Assembly: GCA_041652635.1 (NCBI GenBank)
Contig: JBAZGW010000001.1
Coordinates: 1-62,852, forward strand
Direction: 5' to 3'
Source: Undivivens sp041652635
Lineage (GTDB): Bacteria > Omnitrophota > Gorgyraeia > Gygaellales > Profunditerraquicolaceae
Length of the DNA stretch: 62,852 nt
Both the position numbers and the translations under genes were made by a program. Below the pieces are notes generated by a model, which saw only the letters and a list, made by a program, of their open reading frames with translations, was not told where the DNA came from and did not search any database. Positions within the stretch are counted from its first letter, which is position 1; every line of letters begins with the position of its first letter. Below are positions 40,499 through 49,409 of this stretch, piece after piece.

Positions 40499-41950
40499 CT
40501 ATGGCTTTTCAAGCGCGATCATCCTTAAGCACTTTGTCCTGTTTAATAAAGAGCCTTTTCGGGAGCCTTCTCCCAGTTCCAATCCCGTCACCGCCACCCG
40601 GTTTATCAGCCTCACTTCATCCTCTCCCCGGGGACCTTTTACGCGGTACGCCCAGGCGTCATGGATGGCGTAAGGACGCCCGTTATCCATACCGAGGAAA
40701 AGCATAATATGCCCGTTCAGGCAAATGGTGGTGATCCCTCCCGGAACTTTCCGGCTGAACCAGACGGCTTTATCATCAACCGGCTCTCCGGAGGCGCCGG
40801 CAAGCAATACTCCGACTTGCGCCTGCGCCGCCGAATTCCGGGGCAATTTTATCCCCATCACGGAGAACACCTCCCTGATGAACTGCGAACAATCCTGTTC
40901 CCCGTACATCCCGCCCCATCCATACGGGGTATTCAACAATTTGAATGCCTGCCTGATAGCGTTGCGCGGCGTATAAGGCAGGTATCCGCGGCTGACATCA
41001 TCGCCGGCGATATAGCCGGGGACTCTCTTCAAAGAACTGTCCGGGTTACGGCAAAAAAGAACGACCTCCGCCGCCAAAGGAGTGCTCTCCTTCAGAATAA
41101 ACCTGTCGCCCATACGGGCATAATCATAATATTCCGTAAGCCCCGGATCCAGATAAATATCCGTCCGCGCGGAGGTCACTACCACAAATGCGTCGTTGCC
41201 GTCCGGCTCCTCTATCTCATTTCGGGCGCAAAAAGCCGTCTTATCGGCTTCGACCCATCCGCTGGAGACTGAAGAAGAGACATAATACCATTTCCCGTCG
41301 CGGCTGGCGTGCAGAACGGCCACGGGAGTTCCTGGAGCCAAAGAACTATTCTGTAATTCATCGAAATCAAAATCAAAGGGCAGTTCATTCAATCCATCCT
41401 CAACGGGCAGGAGGCGTTGGTCGGCGTTATTAACCATATACGCGAAACGCACGGCTATATCGCCTTCAAGCCCGGAGAAATCCATATTTGCTTCAATCCG
41501 CGAATAAAACCCGGCGGCGGCTGGGAGCCCGTCTTTACTGTAATAACGGCCGGAACGGAAATGCCGCAGTTGTCCGAGCAAAGAGTTTTGAAGCGTTTTT
41601 CCCGGAATAAGTTCCGGAAAAACCGACAGATCGTCGTTCACGCCCGTCATCTCGCGGATATAAGCATTCAATTTCGCGATGCCGGAATAATCAAGTATCA
41701 ACTTATCCGGATAAGGATGCCTTTTTATCCAGTAACCGGCCGTCTTCATCGCCATGGTTGTTCCAGGGAGTAAAGAGGGAGCGGAGAAATATGTCCGGCC
41801 GCGGCGGTAATCGTGATTTTCCGAAACGCTCTGCGGCCCGGCAATTTCAAGGGAAGACCCGGGAGCAACGGTCCGATTGACGGCGCACCCGAAAAATAAA
41901 GAAACCGCGGACGTAAGAACAATGTATGACCGTAAACCGTGTTTAAACAT
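40499..41950 (-). CDS. SH3 / NlpC-P60 family lipoprotein
   Basis: A 483-residue cell-wall hydrolase-like protein. The signal ends in a lipobox (LFFGC, Cys22), so it should be a lipoprotein. SH3-like regions are visible around VVTSARTDIYLDPGLTEYYD. The NlpC/P60 peptidase domain follows: GWGGMYGEQDCSQFIREVFS carries the catalytic Cys, LNGHIMLFLG the His and AIHDAW the third residue. These enzymes cut peptidoglycan stem peptides. The order (N-terminal SH3, then catalytic domain) is that of gamma-glutamyl endopeptidases of the YkfC type. Confidence 0.85.
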   Translation of the reverse strand: MFKHGLRSYIVLTSAVSLFFGCAVNRTVAPGSSLEIAGPQSVSENHDYRRGRTYFSAPSLLPGTTMAMKTAGYWIKRHPYPDKLILDYSGIAKLNAYIREMTGVNDDLSVFPELIPGKTLQNSLLGQLRHFRSGRYYSKDGLPAAAGFYSRIEANMDFSGLEGDIAVRFAYMVNNADQRLLPVEDGLNELPFDFDFDELQNSSLAPGTPVAVLHASRDGKWYYVSSSVSSGWVEADKTAFCARNEIEEPDGNDAFVVVTSARTDIYLDPGLTEYYDYARMGDRFILKESTPLAAEVVLFCRNPDSSLKRVPGYIAGDDVSRGYLPYTPRNAIRQAFKLLNTPYGWGGMYGEQDCSQFIREVFSVMGIKLPRNSAAQAQVGVLLAGASGEPVDDKAVWFSRKVPGGITTICLNGHIMLFLGMDNGRPYAIHDAWAYRVKGPRGEDEVRLINRVAVTGLELGEGSRKGSLLNRTKCLRMIALEKP

Positions 41951-41986
41951 AGTTGTAGTCGTCCACGGCGGCTAAAAAGCTGCCGT

Positions 41987-42313
41987 TCAGGCGCTCTTAA
42001 GCTGATTTTCCAGCTGCTGTAGTCTGGCCCGCTCTTCGCCAAGGTACCATTGAGTTTCATTCAACTGCTGTTTCAAATTGTGGATATCCTCCGTCATGCG
42101 ACTGATATGATTTTCCTTATCCAGAAGATCCTGTTCAATCTTCTGCCTCCTGGACTTTTCCTCCCCCAAATACCATTGCGCTTCACTAAGCCGGCTGCGC
42201 ATAAGTTCGGTTCCGGAAACATCCATTTGTTCGGTAAGCTTACGCAAATCCTCCGCGGTCACCAGCAGGTTCTTAATGCTTTGTTCAAGTTTCTCTTGAA
42301 TATTATCCTCCAT
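41987..42313 (-). CDS. Coiled-coil protein with a 42-residue repeat
   Basis: A 108-residue, almost fully helical and charged protein of unknown function. The block QWYLGEEKSRRQ recurs 42 residues later as QWYLGEERARLQ, exactly six heptads apart, in a predicted coiled coil. I chose ATG 42311-42313 because GGAGG precedes it at normal spacing; the GTG just upstream is less likely. No signal peptide. It sits between the NlpC/P60 lipoprotein and the MFS permease. Confidence 0.65.
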   Translation of the reverse strand: MEDNIQEKLEQSIKNLLVTAEDLRKLTEQMDVSGTELMRSRLSEAQWYLGEEKSRRQKIEQDLLDKENHISRMTEDIHNLKQQLNETQWYLGEERARLQQLENQLKSA

Positions 42314-42341
42314 CACTTCCTCCTCCCTCCTGTATTACGAT

Positions 42342-43613
42342 TTATGAAACCGCTGGTTTAAAACCAGAGGATACCCGTTTCCCGCCTATACGGACTTTTA
42401 ACATTATAAAGATCACCAGGGCGGCGACCTGGGCAATTGTCGTAAAAACTATCATCAGCTTGACAGAGCGCGTATATAACAATCCCTGTAAGGAAGCGCC
42501 TACCAGCATTGCCAGCCCGTAACTGGTATTGAATATTCCGTACCCAAGCCCTCTTTTTGCCAATGGCGTGATATCGGCTATAGCCGAACGCATTATTGTT
42601 TCATGGACGCCCATAACCACTCCCCAGACGCACATACCGGACAGCGCCACGGCGGAACTACCGGCAAAAGCCATCGCCGGGATCAACGCGGAGAGAAAAG
42701 GAATAAACACAAGCAGTTCCAGGCCCGCGTTAATATTCCCGCGTTTTTTCTTCATAAGATCATAAACCTTGCCGATGGACAATGCGGCGATCCCGTCCAC
42801 GCCCATAGCCAAAGCGTAGAGAAGCGGGATCTGCGTGTCATTGAACATACGGGCCGATTTAAAATGAAAGGAGATAAGCAGGAAATTGGCGAATCCGCAG
42901 GCGGCGAAGAAGATAAACGCGGTATAAAGCCAGAATACCCCGCTCAATTTATCAGAAACGGGATTATCGCTTCGCACGGGTTCGAGCTTATCAGGACGAG
43001 GGAACTTCAAAAAAGCGGATATCAACAAAAACACCACCAGCGCGAATGGGATCCACAATAATGAATACGCGTTCCGGTAAGATTGCGGGCCTGCCGCGCC
43101 TTTTACAGTGAGCGCGAAAAAGACCGTAAAGATCAACGGCCCGCTCAAGGCCCCCAGTTGATCGAGAGCTTCATGCAAGCCGAAGCTTAAACCGGTGCCG
43201 ACCTGCGCCCCTGCCTGGGAAATCAAAGTATCTCTTCCCGGGCTCCTTACCGCTTTCCCGATCCTCTCCATAAGGATCAATACCGCGGCGGTCTGCCAGG
43301 CTCCGGTCAAAGAAAGCAAGGGAACTGACGCGAGCAACCCGTAACCGATAAATACCGAAACCCAGTAAGAACGCGTACGGTCGGATAAATACCCGGTCAA
43401 CAATCTCAAGGCATATCCGATGAATTCTCCGGCGCCGGCGACAAAACCGACTACCGCGGCGTTCGCGGCCAGCACTTCCAGATACGGGCCGTTTACGCTG
43501 CGGGCGCCTTCATAGACGATATCACCGAACAAGCTAACCAGCCCGAGGAAAAGTATCAACCGAAATGCCGAAAGCTTTTTGTCCGGCGCAGGCCGGAATA
43601 ACGCAAAATTCAT
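42342..43613 (-). CDS. Major facilitator superfamily transporter
   Basis: A 423-residue polytopic protein with about twelve membrane helices. MFS loop signatures are seen as GYALRLLTGYLSDRTRSYW (loop 2-3 type motif A) and SIGKVYDLMKKKRGN in the second half. I chose ATG 43611-43613 with GGGGA upstream; the longer frame to 43688 adds a non-conserved, Cys-containing tail. The substrate is unknown. Confidence 0.85.
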   Translation of the reverse strand: MNFALFRPAPDKKLSAFRLILFLGLVSLFGDIVYEGARSVNGPYLEVLAANAAVVGFVAGAGEFIGYALRLLTGYLSDRTRSYWVSVFIGYGLLASVPLLSLTGAWQTAAVLILMERIGKAVRSPGRDTLISQAGAQVGTGLSFGLHEALDQLGALSGPLIFTVFFALTVKGAAGPQSYRNAYSLLWIPFALVVFLLISAFLKFPRPDKLEPVRSDNPVSDKLSGVFWLYTAFIFFAACGFANFLLISFHFKSARMFNDTQIPLLYALAMGVDGIAALSIGKVYDLMKKKRGNINAGLELLVFIPFLSALIPAMAFAGSSAVALSGMCVWGVVMGVHETIMRSAIADITPLAKRGLGYGIFNTSYGLAMLVGASLQGLLYTRSVKLMIVFTTIAQVAALVIFIMLKVRIGGKRVSSGFKPAVS

Positions 43614-43696
43614 TTTATCCCCGTTTAAGGATGCCTTATCCGCGCATTGCCGGGATAAAACAAACCATCTCCGGCAGAACAACAACAAAGAAACAA

Positions 43697-43933
43697 CTAT
43701 TTCATACTTTGAATGGCTTCCTGAATAAACGGAAGTATACCCTCAACTTCTTCCACGGAAAGTCTGCCGAGCTTGGTAAAACGCAAGTTGCCTTCTTTAT
43801 CGCCGTTTTCCCGCGTAATCTGCAGTTTCTTGACGCCTTTATTATAGGAAAACACGCTGACAGTCACCCTTCCATTCGCCCCGTCAAGGGATTTGGAAAA
43901 TATCTTTTCATCCAGACTGCTGTCGTACGGCAT
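43697..43933 (-). CDS. Small conserved-looking protein of unknown function
   Basis: A 78-residue soluble protein with a perfect AAGGAGG before the ATG at 43931-43933. It reads as mainly beta strand followed by a helix (VTVSVFSYNKGVKKLQITRE, then LRFTKLGRLSVEEVEGILPF). I do not recognise a family; the charge pattern and RBS support a real gene. Small PC4-like or DUF-type DNA-binding proteins have a similar size and layout, but that is only a guess. Confidence 0.65.
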   Translation of the reverse strand: MPYDSSLDEKIFSKSLDGANGRVTVSVFSYNKGVKKLQITRENGDKEGNLRFTKLGRLSVEEVEGILPFIQEAIQSMK

Positions 43934-43957
43934 ATCGCAACCTCCTTAAATGAAGCC

Positions 43958-44251
43958 ACAACTTACGGAACCACAGTGAACGTAAGTTGTCTGGCTGAAT
44001 TTAATCCCGCAACTGCGGGATTTTTCCTTATTTTTATGTGAACGTAAGTTATAGTCCCGACACTTCGGAACGTCCGCGAATTTAACCCCGCACATGCGGG
44101 GTCTTCCTTATATCCGGAAACACAACTTATACCGTTCGTTATACGTCAGTGGAATATTGTTGATATTCCAATAGACAACTCCCGGTATGGTTCACGGAAC
44201 CACAGTGAACGTAAGTTGTCTGGCTGAATTTAATCCCGACGCTTCGGGATT
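43958..44251. repeat. Structured direct repeats with stem-loops
   Basis: A 45-base sequence occurs perfectly twice (43965-44009 and 44194-44238), and a degenerate copy lies at 44038-44101. Each copy ends in a hairpin: TCCCGC/GCGGGA (44005-44020), CCCCGC/GCGGGG (44086-44101) and AATCCCGA/TCGGGATT (44232-44251). The first copy also has ACAACTTACG (43958-43967) pairing with CGTAAGTTGT (43981-43990). TGGAATAT/ATATTCCA (44150-44170) is another perfect inverted repeat. The hairpin nearest glgP is 13 bases past its stop and may act as its terminator. No gene is visible in this 330-base gap. Confidence 0.8.
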
Positions 44252-44263
44252 ATTATTTATACT

Positions 44264-46750
44264 CTACCGTTTCTCGCAAGGTACTTTCCAGATATCCATA
44301 GCGTATTCTTCAATAGTCCTGTCGCTTGAAAATTTCCCGGAACGCGCCACGTTGATCATGGATCTCTGCGTCCAGGATTTTTTGTCCAGATACGCCTGGG
44401 ACACGGCATCCTGTGTCTTGCAATAAGCTTCGAAATCGGCGCAGACCAGAAAAGGATCGTTATTCATTAAGCTCTGCACCAACGGTTCGAATGTCCCCGG
44501 TTCCGAGGGAGAAAAGAAATCGGAACGCACCAGCTTAAGTATCTCTTTAAGCGAGGGAGAATGGGAAATATAATCCTGCGGATTATAACCTCCGGCACGG
44601 ATCTTATTGATCTCAGCCGACTGCAGGCCGAAAATAAAAATATTCTCCCCGCCCAGGGCTTCCGCTATCTCAACGTTGGCCCCGTCAAGCGTACCAATGG
44701 TCAAAGCTCCGTTGACCATGAATTTCATACACCCGGTGCCGGAGGCTTCAGTGCCGGCCGTCGAGATCTGCTCCGAGAGATCGCTGGCCGGAAAAATCCT
44801 CTCTGCCAGGGAAACTCCGTAATTCTCCAAAAATATCACTTTTAAGGTGTCTTCCATGTCCCTGTCCTTATTTATAACTGCCGCCACGCTATTTATGAAC
44901 CTGATGATCAATTTCGCCATAAAATATCCCGGCGCGGCTTTCCCGCTGAAAAGGAACGTCCTGGGCAGGACGAACTTATCCCTGCCCTTTTTAAGATTCA
45001 AATACTGCGAAATGATATAAAGGCAAAACAACACCTGGCGTTTATATTCATGGATACGCTTAACCTGGACATCAAACAGGGAATCCGGATCAATGATCAC
45101 TCCCGTACTCTTGCGCACGTGGTCGGCAAGCAGCCTTTTGTTCTGCGATTTTACTTCCTGCCACTTTCTGCGGAAGGCGGTATCCGCGGTAAATGCCTCC
45201 AGTTTCTTAAGTTCATAGAGATTGGTCAGCCATTTCTTTCCAATGGCGTCGCTGATCAACGCGGACAAACCTGGATTGGATTTTTTAAGCCAGCGCCGCT
45301 GAGTGATACCGTTAGTCTTATTGTTGAATTTCTCCGGAAAAAATTCGAAAAAATCAGGAAAAAGCTGTTTCTTCAGAATATCCGTATGCAGGAGAGAAAC
45401 CCCGTTCACCGAATGGCTGCCGACAATACAAAGATAGGACATCCGCACGCGCTTGCCTTCCGACTCTTCTATCAAAGACATCCTGGACAGACGTTGCGGT
45501 TCGGACGGGAAACGCGCCGCTATCTGGCGCAAAAAACGCGAGTTTATCTCGTAAATGATCTGCATATGCCGCGGCAAGAGGTTTTCCAGTAAAGAGACCT
45601 GCCAGCACTCCATGGCTTCCGGCATCACCGTGTGATTGGTATACGCGAAAGTCCTGACGGTAATATCCCAGGCTGACTCCCATTCCAGGCGTTCTTCGTC
45701 TATCAGTATACGCATAAATTCCACCAGCGCCAGCGCCGGATGAGTATCATTAAGCTGAATGACAACCTTATCCGGTAAAGTCCGGAAATCGGTATTCTCC
45801 ACTTTAAAACGCCGGATAATATCGGAAATGGACGCGGCGGTAAAGAAATATTCCTGTTTAAGCCTGAGCAATCTCCCCTGGCTCACGCCGTCATTGGGAT
45901 AAAGCACCTTTGAGATATTCTCGGAAAAAAGCTTGCTGTAAACGGCTTTCTCATAGTCGCCGTCGTTAAAATACCCCAGATCGAATTCTTCGGTGCCGCG
46001 CGCCGACCAGAGCCGCAGGGTATTTACCAAATCATTTTCGAAGCCGGGTATCGGGATATCATACGGCATCGCCAGGACATCCTGAGTATCTCTCCATTCC
46101 ACCCGCAAATGGCCGTCCTTGTCATACGACATAAAGGTACTGCCGTAAAACTTGATCTTAACCGTGTACTCCGGCCTGGCTATCTCCCAGGGATTACCGT
46201 GTTTCAGCCACTCGTCCGGTAACTCCACCTGGCATCCACCGACTATGCGCTGTTTGAATATACCGTAATCGTACCTTATCCCGTAACCGTGCGCGGGAAT
46301 GCCGAGCGTGGCCATGGAATCGAGAAAACAGGCGGCCAATCTTCCCAAACCTCCGTTGCCCAGGCCGGCGTCTTTTTCCTGGTCTATAATATCCTCGAAA
46401 CTCATTCCCATATCTTTAAGAGTCCCCTGCGCCTCTTTCTGCATACCCAGATTGATAATATTATCCGACAACAGGCGGCCCGGCAGGAATTCCATAGAAA
46501 GATAGTAAACGCGTTTAAGGTTTTTCTTATGGTAATGCTGTTGGGTGATTATCCAGCGTTCTACCAGCCGATCGCGTATGGCGATAGCCATGGCCATAAA
46601 GTTATCATAGGAAGTAGCCGTGTATTTATCTTTTGCCAGAGTATATTGACGGTTATTCCGGAAGGAAATCTTCAACGCTTCCTTGCTCATACCCTTGAAT
46701 ATGGGATCCCATTTCTTTGGCGCGCGTTTCTTCTTCGACTTACTGGGCAT
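44264..46750 (-). CDS. glgP: Glycogen/alpha-glucan phosphorylase
   Basis: An 828-residue enzyme that releases glucose 1-phosphate from glycogen or maltodextrin with pyridoxal phosphate. Family landmarks are present from end to end: YYLSMEFLPGRLLSDNIINL, AGLGNGGLGRLAACFLDSMA, LPDKVVIQLNDTHPALALVE and VKRIHEYKRQ. The PLP site is EASGTGCMKFMVNGALTIGT, with Cys in place of the usual Asn before MK. Length and ATG (GGAGG upstream) are typical. It is followed only by the repeat region, so it is probably a single-gene unit. Confidence 0.96.
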   Translation of the reverse strand: MPSKSKKKRAPKKWDPIFKGMSKEALKISFRNNRQYTLAKDKYTATSYDNFMAMAIAIRDRLVERWIITQQHYHKKNLKRVYYLSMEFLPGRLLSDNIINLGMQKEAQGTLKDMGMSFEDIIDQEKDAGLGNGGLGRLAACFLDSMATLGIPAHGYGIRYDYGIFKQRIVGGCQVELPDEWLKHGNPWEIARPEYTVKIKFYGSTFMSYDKDGHLRVEWRDTQDVLAMPYDIPIPGFENDLVNTLRLWSARGTEEFDLGYFNDGDYEKAVYSKLFSENISKVLYPNDGVSQGRLLRLKQEYFFTAASISDIIRRFKVENTDFRTLPDKVVIQLNDTHPALALVEFMRILIDEERLEWESAWDITVRTFAYTNHTVMPEAMECWQVSLLENLLPRHMQIIYEINSRFLRQIAARFPSEPQRLSRMSLIEESEGKRVRMSYLCIVGSHSVNGVSLLHTDILKKQLFPDFFEFFPEKFNNKTNGITQRRWLKKSNPGLSALISDAIGKKWLTNLYELKKLEAFTADTAFRRKWQEVKSQNKRLLADHVRKSTGVIIDPDSLFDVQVKRIHEYKRQVLFCLYIISQYLNLKKGRDKFVLPRTFLFSGKAAPGYFMAKLIIRFINSVAAVINKDRDMEDTLKVIFLENYGVSLAERIFPASDLSEQISTAGTEASGTGCMKFMVNGALTIGTLDGANVEIAEALGGENIFIFGLQSAEINKIRAGGYNPQDYISHSPSLKEILKLVRSDFFSPSEPGTFEPLVQSLMNNDPFLVCADFEAYCKTQDAVSQAYLDKKSWTQRSMINVARSGKFSSDRTIEEYAMDIWKVPCEKR

Positions 46751-46784
46751 CTAAACCTCCAAAAATGAATTCGTATTTACGTCT

Positions 46785-46868
46785 CTCATGCTTCAGGCTT
46801 CTTCCCTCTTAACTGTGATTTATTCTTGCAGTTGCGTCCCTCGCGCTTCATGCCTCGTGCTTCGTCTT
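46785..46868. repeat. Short-period (about 7-base) array
   Basis: Between glgP and the UspA gene, words such as TCATGCT, TCGCGCT, TCATGCC and TCGTGCT follow each other at about seven-base spacing. The same words make up the array at 56530-56606. Not coding as far as I can see. Confidence 0.6.
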
Positions 46869-46900
46869 TTTTCCCAGTACCCTGTTCTTTCTATATGTAA

Positions 46901-47383
46901 TTATATCTCCTTAAAAAGCGCTTCGGCGGCTGCCGAGTTCTGCACGATAACCACCTGGCAGGGAGATTCACGGAATATCTGTTCTCCCGGATCGTAGAAA
47001 ATCTCTTTTCTGGACTCCAGCTCTCTGATCTTTCCCATAACCAGCAGATCCGCGCCGATCTCGGCGGCCTTATCCACTACCATACGGTGGATCGCTCCCG
47101 ACAAAAGGAACGGCTCAAATGGGACGGATTTTGATTCCGCCATACGCCCGATACGCTCAAGCAGTATCTTCCCCTGATCTTTCAACTCTTTTTCGTATTC
47201 GCGCGCCTCGATCTCCACAAAAACGCGGTTACGCAAAAGTTCCGTCACGCTGCGCTCATCCACCACGTAAATACCCGCGACCCTTGCCCCGATGATCTTA
47301 GCCAGGCAAATCGCGTATTTCGCGGTCGGCACGGCGGCCGGCGTACCGGCGGCAACTGCTAAAGCTATTGTCTTTATAGACAT
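46901..47383 (-). CDS. UspA family protein
   Basis: A 160-residue universal stress protein. It opens with IKTIALAVAAGTPAAVPTAK and ends with the beta-5 strand CQVVIVQ. GADLLVMGKI corresponds to the nucleotide-binding GADLIVMG motif, but the following G-x9-G-S/T loop is altered (YDPGEQIFRESPCQV), so ATP binding is uncertain. It is the last gene downstream of the V-ATPase operon, 31 bases after subunit D, with GGAG before the ATG, and could be co-transcribed. Confidence 0.85.
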   Translation of the reverse strand: MSIKTIALAVAAGTPAAVPTAKYAICLAKIIGARVAGIYVVDERSVTELLRNRVFVEIEAREYEKELKDQGKILLERIGRMAESKSVPFEPFLLSGAIHRMVVDKAAEIGADLLVMGKIRELESRKEIFYDPGEQIFRESPCQVVIVQNSAAAEALFKEI

Positions 47384-47414
47384 TTCTCCCCCTGAACATT
47401 CATTTTTTAACGCG

Positions 47415-48032
47415 TTAATGCGCCAGGTTCTTTTTTATGATCTTCAGCATCGAGAAAGCGTCCCTGGACTCCTCATCGAGCCTGTCGTTTATATACTTAA
47501 CGCCTTCACTGTAATAAGGCAAATATATCTTTTCCAGGGCATTAACCTTGCGGATCGTTTTCTTTACTTCCTTGGCCAGGCGCAGAACAGCTATCTTTTT
47601 TTCCGCCAGAGCCGCCAGTATCTCCACAAAAGAAGAGAACCTGGCCATTGTTTCATCTATGTAAAAACTCGCGCCCGGACAGCTGAAATAAGGCGCATTC
47701 TGTTTCACTTTAGCCTCTATCACCGGAATGCTCACACCCATTACGCGGCGCTGCGAAATATGTATGGTGTGTTCCATTTCCACGGAAAGGCTTAATTCCG
47801 CCACTTTCCTGCGTCCCATAGCCACCATGGCCTGCTCCAGCGCGGCATATCCCAAACGCAGGCTTTCATACGCCTGACGCTGCAGGCGCTCCATTACGCG
47901 GACAAGGGAAGTAAGCTCGTTAATCAATATCCTGCGCTTCTCGTCCAGCAACTCATACCCTTCCCGGGTGAGCTCCAGGCTCTTGCGCATCTTCAACAGA
48001 TTGGTTTTGGTCGCCGCTACATTTACTCTCAT
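47415..48032 (-). CDS. atpD: V/A-type ATP synthase subunit D
   Basis: A 205-residue central-stalk subunit, mainly two long helices. Family signature at the N-terminus: VAATKTNLLKMRKSLELTRE, then GYELLDEKRRIL. It rotates within the A3B3 head. The gene overlaps the subunit B stop by 4 bases and ends the operon. Confidence 0.95.
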   Translation of the reverse strand: MRVNVAATKTNLLKMRKSLELTREGYELLDEKRRILINELTSLVRVMERLQRQAYESLRLGYAALEQAMVAMGRRKVAELSLSVEMEHTIHISQRRVMGVSIPVIEAKVKQNAPYFSCPGASFYIDETMARFSSFVEILAALAEKKIAVLRLAKEVKKTIRKVNALEKIYLPYYSEGVKYINDRLDEESRDAFSMLKIIKKNLAH

Positions 48033-49408
48033 TTTTTAACGTAGTATTTTTCTATGTATTCTTCGCGTATGCGCAGAAGTTCTTCTTTCGGCAGCATAGA
48101 AAGCACTTCCCACCCCAGGGACAGGCCGTCTTCCAGCGTCCTTCTCTCGTCATACTTCTGAGAAAGAAAACGGCGTTCGAAGGCATCCCCGAATTCAAGA
48201 TAAAGTTTGTCCAACGGAGACAGCTCTTCTTCGCCGATAATGGCGGCGAGGGCGCGGATATCCTTGACCTTTGCATAACAGGAAAAAAGCTGAGAAGCCA
48301 CAGCGGGATGATCTTCCCTGGTCATTCCTTCCCCTATATTGTCCTTCATCAACCTGGAAAGGGACGGCAACCCGGCTATTGGAGGATAGATACCGCGGCT
48401 GAACATTTCGCGTTCCAACACGATCTGCCCCTCTGTTATATATCCGGTCAGATCCGGGATCGGATGCGTGATATCGTCGTTAGGCATAGTCAATATCGGC
48501 AGCTGGGTAATGGACCCATCGACACCCTTGATCATCCCGGCCCGTTCATATAAGCTGGCCAGATCGCTGTAAAGATATCCCGGGTAGCCTTTCCTGGCGG
48601 GAATTTCGCCCCGGATAGTGGATAACTCTCTTAACGCTTCGCAGTAATTGGCCATATCCGTCATAATTACCAGTACGTGCATATTCTTCCTGAACGCCAG
48701 GTATTCCGCGCAGCTCAACGCCAGGCGCGGAGTGGTAATTCGCTCGATCGACGGGCTGTCCGCAAGACTTAAGAACATCGTGACCTTTTCCAGGACGCCG
48801 CTATCCTCGAAGCTTTTCAGGAAGAACCTGGCCGTGTCGTATTTTACGCCCATAGCGGCGAAAACCACGCAAAAACTTTCGTTATTTACGCGTGCCTGAC
48901 GGGCTATCTGAGCGGCGATAAGATCATGCGGCATGCCGCTGCCGGAAAAGATCGGCAGTTTCTGCCCGCGCACCAGTGTATTCATGACGTCAATGGCGGA
49001 AATACCGGTCTCGATGATATTCTTCGGATAATCGCGGGCGGTCGGATTAATGGCCAAGCCGTTAACGTCCAGCATCTCCTCCGCCGCCGGCTTGGGCATC
49101 CCGTCCAGAGGATCCCCCCTGCCGTCAAACACCCTGCCGAGCATTTCTTCGGAAACACCGAGCATCAACGGTTTTTCCCTGAACCTGACCCGGCTGTTGC
49201 GCATAGACAGGCCGCTGGTCCCCCCAAGCACTTCGACGACCGCGTATCCTTTGCCTACTTCCAGGGTAACGCCGGACCTGACCTTACCGCTTTCATCCTC
49301 GATTTCAACCACTTCATTATAACCGACATTATGGATGTTACGGATTATGAATATCGGCCCGACTATCTCCGCCAATCCAACGTATTCCCTTAAAACATAT
49401 TGTCCCAT
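48029..49408 (-). CDS. atpB: V/A-type ATP synthase subunit B
   Basis: A 459-residue non-catalytic head subunit. It has the B-type degenerate loop FSGSGMPHDLIAAQIARQA in place of a P-loop and the family blocks GRVFDGRGDPLDG and GYPGYLYSDLASLYERAG. GSITQLPILTMPNDDITHPI marks it as V/A-type. It starts two bases after subunit A ends. Confidence 0.96.
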   Translation of the reverse strand: MGQYVLREYVGLAEIVGPIFIIRNIHNVGYNEVVEIEDESGKVRSGVTLEVGKGYAVVEVLGGTSGLSMRNSRVRFREKPLMLGVSEEMLGRVFDGRGDPLDGMPKPAAEEMLDVNGLAINPTARDYPKNIIETGISAIDVMNTLVRGQKLPIFSGSGMPHDLIAAQIARQARVNNESFCVVFAAMGVKYDTARFFLKSFEDSGVLEKVTMFLSLADSPSIERITTPRLALSCAEYLAFRKNMHVLVIMTDMANYCEALRELSTIRGEIPARKGYPGYLYSDLASLYERAGMIKGVDGSITQLPILTMPNDDITHPIPDLTGYITEGQIVLEREMFSRGIYPPIAGLPSLSRLMKDNIGEGMTREDHPAVASQLFSCYAKVKDIRALAAIIGEEELSPLDKLYLEFGDAFERRFLSQKYDERRTLEDGLSLGWEVLSMLPKEELLRIREEYIEKYYVKK

Positions 49409-49409
49409 T

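Noticed and set aside
43958..44251. CRISPR array
   Set aside because: Only two intact copies plus one worn copy, irregular spacing of well over 100 bases, and internal hairpins with differing stems; no cas genes.
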